Shown: positions 11,798-21,026 of the stretch, in pieces | How the letters are laid out: the number at the start of each line of letters is the position of its first letter | Position numbering within the stretch: the stretch's first letter is position 1 | Assembly: GCA_918026815.1 (NCBI GenBank) | Contig: CAKJVC010000152.1 | Coordinates: forward strand, 1-64,000 | Direction: 5' to 3' | Source: Chalara sp. BL73 | Taxonomy: Eukaryota > Ascomycota > Leotiomycetes > Helotiales | Length of the DNA stretch: 64,000 bases | Translations under genes and position numbers: made by a program | The notes under the pieces: model-generated | The model's input: only the letters and a program-made list of their open reading frames with translations | What the model was told of the DNA's origin: nothing | Databases searched by the model: none

Positions 11798-12549
11798 TTA
11801 CTTGCCACCGTGGCCATGCGTGGTTCTGCCGTTGTGTATTTTTGCCTTAGTCATAGTTAACCAGAACTTGATGACCAGTCCAAACAGGCAAAGCACGAGG
11901 GCTTCTTGAATTCCGATAGTTCCTATATAAGTTTTGATCCCTAGCCACTGAGTTTCAGGAGGATTTCCAGTCGCAATCATTGCGCAAGCAATTAGTTGCA
12001 CGATTGCGAGAAGCGGAATGCTTATCATAAAAGCCCGCAAAATGGCTAGGGAGGTGATATCCCTATATTTCTGTCATGCTTATAGAATTTCACCATGTTT
12101 ACGAACAGCAGGCAATCGAATGCAGTAACCACTACATGGCGATCAGTCCGAGGCCACCAGATCTACTGCGTGGGGTTTCCAAAAAAAAAAAAAAAAGGGG
12201 GGCTAACATATCGGGCCTACTAGCACCATTGTATCAGAGAACGCAGCGATCTGGATGTTCTGTTGGTGGCGAGTTCCGACAGTACGTGCAATATAACCTG
12301 CTAATATACAAGTCGACGCGAAGACAGCGAATTTCTGAAGACCACTTTTGGGATGACGAACAGCTTGCACGAGGTGGCCCAGTAGTATGGTAGCTGCAAG
12401 GGAAGAGAATATCGCTGCTGCAGTGAAGGAAGGATAGTACATTTTCCCATAGTAGCCGCAGGTCCCAGGCGGCACCCAACCGTTGCTGTCAGGTTTGATA
12501 GTACTTGTGCATTCAGGTATGCTGGAGACTGGCGTAGGGAGAGTCATGG
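11798..12549 (-). pseudogene. RTA1-like membrane protein, internally deleted
   Basis: The 5' part (from about 12549) reads VPPGTCGYYGKMYYPSFTAA, then a membrane helix, LGHLVQAV, and GYIARTV. This is the order of the first two helices in RTA1-family lipid-translocating exporters (seven-helix proteins linked to drug resistance and lipid transport). The 3' part (12040-11798) has the final-helix pattern, with MISIPLLAIVQLIACAMIAT and IQEALVLCLFGLVIKF. Only about 160 bases lie between them, including a 16-base T run on the minus strand, whereas the family needs three or four more helices there. No splice arrangement restores these. The most likely reading is a pseudogene with an internal deletion. 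Confidence 0.55.
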
Positions 12550-13374
12550 AAGCGACAATGGTTGTTTTCAAAATACGCTCTGCGCATCGATCAGTGAACC
12601 TGTGAAAATGCCTGTGTTACGGATTTGCGTCTTGGACATGGAAGTATTCTTACCTTGGCGGTGAATGGATGGGACGACCCGCTGCTAAAGCACCCCACCT
12701 ATCACGGTTTACAGTATGCAGAATAGCTTTATGCAAGCTACTCCATTCCCTACGTAGTAACGAGGATGGCAGTGGAAAGTGGAAATGTGTTTCGGTTTTG
12801 GTCTGAGGCGGGGCTGTGCCGTAAGAATCGAGAGAGTCTCACTAAGTAAGAATTCAGTGGAGAAATTATCGGATAATTCTGCCAAGGCTCGTAAATAGTA
12901 CCCATATTCTTCAGCTATGTCCTTTATTTTAGGCAGGTGATAAGGCCTGTGTCGGACAACAGGTCAGCTCAAAGAGCACATGGAGCAGAATAATATGACA
13001 CATACGCCACCTTGGTACATGGGCTATTTTCGCGTTATATCCTTGCTATCGTGTGGTAATACCGAATGGCTTATTGGGAACAAATTAAATTCGTGACATA
13101 GATAATTACACAGTTCAGGAATCGCAAGATTAGTTTTTGCACGAGAACTAGAAGTGGCACTTATAGATATTGATGTAGACGATCGAGGCATATGCCTTGC
13201 TCAAATTGTAGCTTAAAGCTGATTGCTAGGCAAAACCAAGAGGACTATTAGCCACATTGAACAGATCTAATGTTCTATAAATTAGGCCAACCGCCTAGAA
13301 AACTCCACGTACGAGTGCCACGTAAGTAAATCACAGCAAGCTTCGGGCTTGATATGTGGTCATATCTGAGTCGA
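12550..13374. other. Intergenic, nothing recognised
   Basis: No gene, repeat or RNA was recognised between the RTA1 relic and the precursor gene. UstYa-type HxxHC motifs were looked for by eye on both strands and not seen. Confidence 0.4.
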
Positions 13375-13810
13375 TTAAGCCCTGTCGATATATGTAATAT
13401 CTAGTAATCAGAGATAAGTATAAGTTGTTGTATTAACACCGAGATTTATTTTACCATATATCTGAGGTACGGCCTCAGCGTCTGCCTTAGCAGCTCTTTT
13501 ATCAATGTACGTAAGATCTAATAATAAAAGATTAGTATGCATCGCTGTTTTAATGTGAAGATCGACTTTACCAAAAGTCTGAGGTACGGCCTCAGCGTCT
13601 GCTTTAGCAGCTCTTTTATCAATATAAGTAAGATCTAATAATAAAAGATTAGTATGCATCGCTATTTTGATGAAAATCGACTTTACCAAAAGTCTGAGGT
13701 ACGGCCTCGGCGTCTGCCTTAGCAGCTCGTTTGTCAATATAGGTAAGATCTAATAATAAAAGATTAGTATACATCGCTATTTGGTGAAGATCGACTTTAC
13801 CAAAAGTCTG
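13375..13810 (-). repeat. Tandem exon-intron repeat array within the precursor
   Basis: About four units of 114-117 bp each contain one 63-nt exon and one 51-54-nt intron. Exons and introns are similarly conserved between units, which shows duplication at the DNA level with the splice sites inside the unit. The terminal unit (intron 13401-13454, exon 13375-13400) has diverged most. Confidence 0.85.
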
Positions 13811-13912
13811 AGGTTCACGGGCGGTCACCTCTCCTGCCTTAGGGCTCAAAGGTGCTGCAATGGCCAATCCAGCAGCAAGGCTGAGCATAGCGGCGATGCA
13901 ACGGAACTGCAT
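13375..13912 (-). CDS. Secreted Kex2-processed repeat-peptide precursor (dikaritin-like RiPP)
   Basis: Five exons are inferred: 13912-13801, 13749-13687, 13634-13572, 13517-13455 and 13400-13375. Each intron starts GTAAA, carries TACTAAT (introns 1-3) and ends TTATTAG or TTACTAG. Together they encode 108 residues. A signal peptide (about residues 1-20, MQFRCIAAMLSLAAGLAIAA) and a short pro-region come first. Three identical-length 21-residue units follow, each consisting of DLTYID, then KR, then AAKADAEAVPQTF (the last unit has PQIY). The protein closes with DITYID-RA. KR is a Kex2/KexB site, so processing would release several copies of a peptide ending (T/I)(F/Y)D(L/I)TYID. This is the architecture of ustiloxin, phomopsin and asperipin precursors, whose Tyr/Phe-containing cores are cyclised by UstY (DUF3328) oxidases. 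No such enzyme was recognised here. A pheromone-like precursor is the main alternative, but there is no CaaX end and the acidic aromatic core fits RiPPs better. Confidence 0.8.
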
Positions 13913-16104
13913 ATCGAAGTTGGAATAAATTACTGCGGAGGATTCGTAGTATTGATGGGTTACCTGAGCAGAGGATCAGTGCTCCGTACTAGATGCCAGT
14001 ACATATACTTGCAGAAAGCGATTAACTGGTATGCGTCACAGAAACATTGGTTGCGCCTCCTTCGTGCATAAGGTGGGATGCTTGTCAAACAGTATCATAC
14101 CGCCCTAAGCATGCAACAAAATCCTACTCTGACGGATGAGATAACGAGTCACTTACCAAGGCACTAAGGTTCCTATGACTTTCCTATTTAGTTGACCCCG
14201 CTCCAAACCAAGAAGTTGTTGTGGAGAGGTCTTGATCTGAGAGGACTTCTGTGTTGTTTACGTCACACGAAAACTCAAAAATGCAAAAATGCGGAATGGG
14301 AACAAATTTTGGAAACGACACCGAACAAGGATATGGTAATGTTTACATAAATCAGCATTATCTATATAGATGCTTGAGTTTTAACTCTAAACATGGACTC
14401 ACGGAAAGTCGCTTTCGGTTCTGTATCTTGCCTTGTATCGATGATAAGTATCCAGATCCTAAGGTGACGCAAAGCAGTGAATGGACAGGTGAAGTTCAAC
14501 GGCACTCAAGGGAAACTGATGGCAACTACGCTATCTCAATGTATTCAAGCTCTTTGACAATTGCACTCGCAAGCACAATAATATATAACCTGAACCAATA
14601 AATAAACAGAGGCTTTCAGCGGTATTGCACTCAAATATATATGCGAGGCGCTGCTGTGGTGCCCATTTTACAAGGCAATATATGGGATCTATGGAGAATG
14701 TTTCGTCCACGGTGGCATCGAACTGGCATGAATATTGGAATGTGCGTACTGTCGTAGCATCTCTCAGCTTTATTAATAGCGCCGACATCGGATCTGTGAA
14801 AGTAGAAGGCTCAAAACTTTTAGAATATAGGGTAAAACAATATGGATGTCGTCTGTAGATTCAATTCCAGTTATATGATTAGTAGTTGGTTATAATCATG
14901 TATTCCATTGTAACGGCCTCTCCTTCAAATAAACTTCCTCCTTCAGCCACAACATTTACTGCGCGATGCTCAGACAGCTGGAAACCGCCAATAGCCGCCA
15001 CGACAATCGTTCGAGTGGATCCAGCTCTATGCTTTATCGTGGTTCCTCACACATATCATTATAAGGACAGTTCAAGAGGTGACAAGGACCTTGAACATAA
15101 AATAGTTCGGAATTGTCACTTAAGATGTTAGTGAGTCAGACGAGAATATAAAACTAGCGATAATTTAGTGAATGCAACAGAGGCTCGGCTGCTAGCAATT
15201 AAGGCGTTGAGTGCATTAGGTCGTGGTTTAAAATTACCCAGCCTGAAAAAAAACTTAGTTCTAAATCTCGAAAGATATATGCATTAGATGTTTTAGAGAA
15301 ATGAACTGAAAGTTGAAAAGATAGCGGCTGGGTCCAAATGATATATACAGCACCCTTCTAAGGCAAACGGAACCCATGTGTCAACTCTATAACATCGCAA
15401 CTATAAACGCCATTCTATACTACGAGTAGCAAAGCAACAATAGTTACTCCACAAGGAGGAAAGGCGCCGAATTACTTCCCAGAAGATCAGATTTTTAATG
15501 CACAATGGCGAAGAGGCAAAAACAGAGGTGCTGAGAGTGTGCTGCTAAGGATTTCAGCCTTTAATAATGCTTTAATATAATGCATAGATATAAACTGAAA
15601 GATGATATTATACGGTTTCAGACAATTTCACAATATCAAGAGAAGATGTCATTGAATATACTCTCAACCAGCTTTAAGTCGACTAGTCGGTAATACACTT
15701 TTATTTGAACATCATAGAAGCCTAAAAGGTCACTTCGTTGGCATTCGCGTGCAAATACGGTGGAATAAGGTAACGGGTTGAAGTTTTGGTCACGTGAGAT
15801 TACCTTAAGCATACATGACTCATATAATTCAACCTCGATACAAAACCTAGAGAAAACCTCTTCCCAGTTATCCATGAGCAGAACCAACTGACTGCCTACT
15901 AATTAAGCCGAAAAGCCGGTGGCTTAGGGATTAAGTGTCACTTACAAAACGGATGTACAAAGCGGAGTTGCGGAGTGGAGTTGCGGAGTGGAGTTGCTGC
16001 CAAACACAAATTCCACTCTTGCTCCGCCTCTGCGCCGAAGACCGCAAAGTGCCTCCTCCCTAGACAGCAATAATATTTACTGAAAAGAGCTACCCGGTGC
16101 ATAA
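13913..16104. other. Intergenic between precursor and regulator
   Basis: No gene could be assigned. A minus-strand frame at about 15045-14886 reads STRTIVVAAIGGFQLSEHRA and continues smoothly for about 55 residues, so it may be an old exon of unknown family. Plus-strand frames at 14251-14601 and 14625-14858 and a minus-strand frame at 15636-15887 show no family features. A short GGAGTTGCGGAGT duplication lies at 15963-15994. Confidence 0.4.
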
Positions 16105-17543
16105 ATGGCGGAGGGACCAGTCCCTGAGTCTACCTCCGCCTCACGGCAAAAGAGTTGCAACACTTGTGTGAAAGCCAAACGAGGCTGCGACAAACGCCAT
16201 CCAGTTTGCTCAAGATGCGAGGAGAAAAGGATTTCATGTATCTATGCCAAGCGAACATACAACGAGGCTTTCCAAAGTGGTTTTGACTTGAATTCAATTG
16301 AGTCAGATCTGTACTGGGCGGAATCAACTGCTCCATCGTCATCGATCAATTTCGCTGACGAAATCCCATCTGGCTCCGCCACTTCGGCCAGACTGGATAC
16401 CACACACCTACCGACCCCCTATGCACCATTCATCAACCCCCTGTTCCTCACCTTCGCTGAGAACCGATTTACGTCAGCGGGCGACATGCAGCCCAGCAAC
16501 TCTGCCGGTGGGCAGCTCAGCCAACAACAGGAGAAAGAACAGGCACTCAGCACGTTTGACTATGCTCAAATGGCTGATCTATGTGTTTGTCACTACCTTG
16601 TGAAGTCGTAAAAAAGGTCACCGCTAATATTGAAAAAAGATACAATATGAGCCATGGCAGGTTTATGACCCCAACACCAAGGTGCATTTCATTGTACAAA
16701 CCCTGAAAGGTTATCCCTGCACCTTTGCCAAAGATAGCCACACGCCATGGATGCATAGATATTTGTATAAAGATCAAATGCCATCTTCAATAAGGTCCTG
16801 CTTCACTGTCAGTGCACTTTACACCAACATGACCAGCAGTAACAAAACTTCAGTATTTAGAGTTCTTTGCCAAAGTATGAACGAGCTGAAACGACAGCCG
16901 TTGTCCAACACTCCCCAAGAGAAGCTAGCTAGAGCTCAGGCACTATTCTTATATCAGGTGATTCGTTTGTTTGATGGAGATCCTACTCTAAGATCCAATG
17001 CCGATCGAGACATGCCCTTGTTGCAGGGTTGGCTAAATGAATTGTGTAAGATTAGAGAGAACCTTAAGCCGCCAGAGAGGTTGAATAGTGTTGACATGAG
17101 AGGGGATCCTAATCCTCCAAGATCGTGGGAGGTGAGTACTGTAGAAAAGATTTCCGACCCTTTCTCCCATTCCCCTTACTAAAGGCTGAAAGTGGTGGAT
17201 ATTTGCTGAGTCTGTCCGACGAACTATCGTCATCGCTTACGCATTTCTGGGGCTGTGGAGTATAATGTGTAAAGATCATGATGGTATGCTACTGTCTTTC
17301 GCATTCGTGGGCGATGCATTTACTAACATGCGTGGTAAAGCTACGTTTTTTGATGCCTGGAAATACCCTCACCGCTGGACCATTTCTCGTCCCCTATGGG
17401 AGGCCCCATCGTCCTTCGACTTCTTTCTGACCCGGAGAAACAAAGCTTATCATATTATTGAAAATTTTGATTTTGAGAGCTTCCTCAAAACTGGGATAGG
17501 CGACGATGTCGATGATTTCTCCAAAGTTCTTATGGTAACGTAG
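16105..17543 (+). CDS. Zn2Cys6 fungal transcription factor
   Basis: Exons are inferred as 16105-16584, 16640-17131 and 17193-17543, giving 440 residues with all joins in frame (introns of 55 and 61 bp, the second with TACTAAA). The N-terminus has a canonical binuclear cluster, C18-x2-C-x6-C-x6-C-x2-C-x6-C45, followed by a basic RTYNEAF linker. The rest (FDYAQMADLC-IQYEPWQVYD, then RAQALFLYQVIRLFDGD and WWIFAESVRRTIVIAY) matches the middle region of a large fungal regulator family that often sits in secondary-metabolite clusters. It lies 2.2 kb from the repeat-peptide precursor and could regulate it (inference). The C-terminus may be prematurely stopped: the frame-shadowed text PPAARVCLLTNLVTWAW just after the stop looks like family sequence. 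Confidence 0.75.
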
Positions 17544-19209
17544 GCAGTCCTATGCCTCCGGCGGCACGAGTTTGTTTGCTGACCAACCTAGTTACATGGG
17601 CTTGGATGAGACAAAGAAATGGTTAATTGACAAAGACGTAGTATTCTGAAGCTTTGGGTCTTATTTTTAACATAATGAAGTACTTGGAGCGCTATGGGTT
17701 AAGTTGAGGGTGCATTCAGAAGTGTCTATGTGAGCCAGGTTAACAGGACAGCGCGCAAGAAAGCCGAGGGACTATTATGAAACTTAGCTTATGGGAACGG
17801 TGACATATTTGCCAGATGTAAGTCGCATTTAGCCTTAGTTGTTTGTGAGTAATAGGAAAAAAGGAACACATTTGGTGGAATGTTTGTAGTTTTTCCTCTT
17901 CCGACCGTGGGAGCGCTAGCCCACTGGAACTGATTACGTACGGGGGAAGGTACGCATAGCATAACCCCAGGTACTATTATACAAACCTGACGAACTAATT
18001 GATGTTCAAGAGTCTATGCTAGGCGAAAAGAGAACAGTCATGATCCGCCCGGCTCTTAATCTTGCGTCCTGGCTAGAAGTCCTTAGATAGAGTCCGACAT
18101 GCCAAAACGCCAGAATGATCAAATTTTACACTTGGAGATCTCATGTCATATTCCCAAGGTCTCTTACCTTAAAAATTCTCCTTGCTTTCTACAAAATTTA
18201 ATAAGCGCCAATTAATAATTAATCCCGTATCAACACCTGCAAGCACAAGATGTCGAGACGGAGGATTGAAGGCAAGATGTAATGATCAAGCAGCCATAGC
18301 ATCGAATTTCTTCACGTCCTCGCCTTGGTAAATGCCGCTGAAGACTCTTAGTCTTTCAGTAGAACCTCTATGAGAGCAGGCTAGTCAACACGCAAGGTAA
18401 CAGCGAGGACTCGCAGTTTAGAGAGCCACGCCTGAAATGATGCGCTGCCATGCTATGGTGCAGCTCTTTGGCAAGTGCTATAATATCCTTAATATCACTG
18501 CTGTACCTTATCCTGATGCTTGGTTTGGTGTAAACTTGTGGTACGCATCGCTAGCATAATGTGATCCTAAACTCAAATGTTGTACGATTCCTTCAAGGTT
18601 CCACATGCCGGCCGTGTAGCGATCGAGCAGACGGCCTTGACGCCGAGTTGTTGTCTGATAGGGAGCTCACCCTAGTAAGTAGCTGATGTCGCTTTCTCAC
18701 TAGCAGAGCCGGCCTCTAGTTGACATCATTCCGATGTTCCAGCTGAAAATCCAAGATCGCTCATGGCTGTTGAAAAGTTGGAGAAATATCGGGCCTTGGG
18801 TCTCGAAACCCCGCTGACTTAGGAAAATGTAGCACAAGACAGTGTAAGGAACATTGATAGCTTCTCTTCATTGAGTTTCAATTTCAAATATCAGGATGCG
18901 AGCTCATTCATGCTTTGGTAGACCTCATAGTAAGCAAAATCAGCTCCAATGACAATTGAGCCGTTGTTAACAATACCATCTACAAGGCGAACTATGATGC
19001 CTGGACTCAGACTCATTCGGGTTAGTGTTAATGACTTTCTTGTTGCTAAGAATAAAGGCTTTGTTAGTATTGCCAAGGCTCTTGTAATTAGTATTTAGGA
19101 GATCGATTCTTTAAAACATAACTGAAGGCATACCGTGACTCGAAGTAATAAATTACCCTTAACAATACTAACTAATAGCCATGAATATCGAACAACTGGC
19201 TTTTTTTTC
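17544..19209. other. Intergenic, no gene recognised
   Basis: Apart from about 100 bases downstream of the regulator that may be its lost C-terminus, no coding, RNA or repeat signal was recognised. Confidence 0.4.
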
Positions 19210-19300
19210 ATGGCCCAAGGGGTAAGTGGTCTCAGCGGAGTTTTGTAAGCTGAGGTGGAGGCATCGGACTTCTAAGTCCAAGCGTCGTGCACATTATGAT
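19210..19300 (+). pseudogene. Degenerate tRNA-Arg(UCU)-like remnant
   Basis: The block CATGGCCCAAGGGGTAAG (D-arm-like) and the block GCATCGGACTTCTAAGTCC (anticodon stem-loop with TCT) resemble the 5' half of a fungal tRNA-Arg(UCU). They are separated by a 34-base insertion that can form a hairpin (CTCAGC 19231-19236 with GCTGAG 19249-19254). No convincing T-arm follows, so this is a relic at best. Confidence 0.35.
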
Positions 19301-19409
19301 AAATTCCCGACTACACGCCCAATCTCCAATATGATCGACTTCTTACTTTACTACCACTCACAAGAACAAGATTTCTTATTCAATCCCACGCTCACCACCA
19401 TTAAACAAC

Positions 19410-20181
19410 ATGAAAATTATCCTCTTAGGGAGCACCGGCTCCGTCGGCAAAGAAGTCCTCAACCAGTGTCTGAAAACCCCTGCTATAACCTCCATTATCG
19501 CGCTTTCGCGCCGCAATCTCCCTGAAGCAACCGCAAATTCGAAACTTACCGTAATAATCGTTGAGAATTTCAGATTTTATCCTGACGCTCTTTTAGAGCA
19601 AGTGAAAGGCGCGGATGCTTGTATATGGTACGTCTAAGTAATTGCGAGTTGATTTCATGATGCTGACCATGGAAGGTCGATTGGAACGTACAATTGGAAT
19701 CCCGAGGTGGAGTTAGAGTATCCAGAAGCTTTTCAGAACGCGTTGTTAAAAGTCTTGGATGTCAAGAAGACGTTCAGATACGTTTACCTTGGCGGCGCTT
19801 TCACGGAGCCGGACCAGGAAAAGTCTTTATGGCTCTATGCTAAAGGACGACATGTGCGAGTACGTCCTTCTTCATCCCCATACAATACCTTGCATTCTCC
19901 ATGGTTTTATACGCTGACTCTCCCAGGGGCTCGCTCAGACAAAGTTCCTGGAGTTTGGAAAGCAGAACCAGAATGTGGAGACGCATGTTGTGAAGCCAGC
20001 GGCATTTCTAGCGAAGAATGGAAATGGTCTCCTGGGATGTTTGTTATGGAAGTTTTGGTTGTGGACAGATGAGGTGGCAGCAGTGATGGTAGATCTGGCT
20101 GTGAATGGTGGGAATGAGCAGGTAATAGTGAATAAAGCCATCGTACAGAGAGGGAGGGAGCTGTTGTCGAAGCAGAAGTAG
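19410..20181 (+). CDS. NAD(P)-binding Rossmann-fold protein (atypical SDR, HTATIP2-like)
   Basis: Exons are inferred as 19410-19627, 19676-19859 and 19927-20181 (introns of 48 and 67 bp, phases agree), giving 218 residues. The N-terminal MKIILLGSTGSVGKEVLNQC has the GxxGxxG dinucleotide-binding loop. The middle has NWNPEVELEYPEAFQNALL and FRYVYLGGAFTEPDQEKSLW. The last exon gives ETHVVKPAAFLAK and ends RGRELLSKQK. This is a common fungal family of NAD(P)-dependent epimerase/dehydratase-like proteins with unknown substrate. The length suits the family and all exons look intact. It may be a tailoring reductase for the neighbouring peptide locus, but proximity is the only evidence. Open frames in the other two frames over exon 3 are shadows. 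Confidence 0.8.
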
Positions 20182-21026
20182 TAGGTGAATTAAAGGGAAA
20201 GTCTTGGCGCGTATGACTCTACGTCTATGAATCTTAGAGTTTAATTTGAAGGATCATGCGCTACGTTGTACTCAGAGCAGACTAAATAGCCAAACTTCAA
20301 AAGAGATATATAATAGGTAACAATGTGCCAACAATCGTGTATTGAAGTGAGAACGTTAATGGGCCTCATTCAAACAATAATGCGGTACTACTAAAGATTT
20401 TAAAAAGGATACTCTCTAAACAGTTATCATCCAATAAAGAAAACTCACAAACACATAGTTTAATTTAAATGCGCACCAAAGTACTATCAGGCTGTTAGTA
20501 TGTCTTGCGTTTAATAACCTGAAAGCCAGGAAGAAAGCGAATGCGGCTTTTTAAATGCGGTTAGCTATAAGGCTCCAGCGGATGTGAATATATGCTTTAA
20601 TTTAGAATAATTAAAGGCCCTAAGGCGAGCGAGCTTCTAGCTAGACGGGCAGTTCTTTGCTGCAATTGTGGCTGCTTCCCACAACCACTCCGCTGTCATC
20701 AATCTCGCCATGCTCTGAATTCTGGACTGAAATCGCAATTCGTGCCATCATTAGAATCGCTCCTAGATGGCACATTCCCTGTAAGGAACCAAGATCACGC
20801 AAGACGAGTGGTAGCCGCAAATAAAGTGAAATATAACCTTTGTAATATATTGATGTTCTATTGTCTAAGGAACGAGAAGGCTTGGAAAGCAACTGGCTAA
20901 GGTGTCTAAGATGTAACACTAATGACTATGACCAACATTTCCTATCCACACCCTCTCTTCCCACCTGGCGTTGGGGCTTTGGAACTACGCCCTGCTAGAC
21001 GATCTTGTAGTGTAAATCGAGGAAGG
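20182..21026. other. Intergenic, nothing recognised
   Basis: This is AT-rich sequence between two convergent genes (plus-strand reductase, minus-strand dynamin). A 92-residue minus frame at 20641-20919 has no family features. Confidence 0.45.

Noticed and set aside
13375..13810. CRISPR-like array
   Set aside because: Units are about 115 bp, contain coding exons and splice signals, and have no variable spacers. The genome is fungal.
13408..13912. Longer read-through proteins over the peptide repeats (87 and 109 residues)
   Set aside because: They translate through introns with perfect GTAAAG..TACTAAT..TTAG signals. Splicing gives one uniform repeat frame and a natural end.
13375..13912. Mating pheromone precursor
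   Set aside because: No CaaX end, and the cores are acidic and Tyr-rich rather than Trp/Cys/Pro-type; it cannot be fully excluded.
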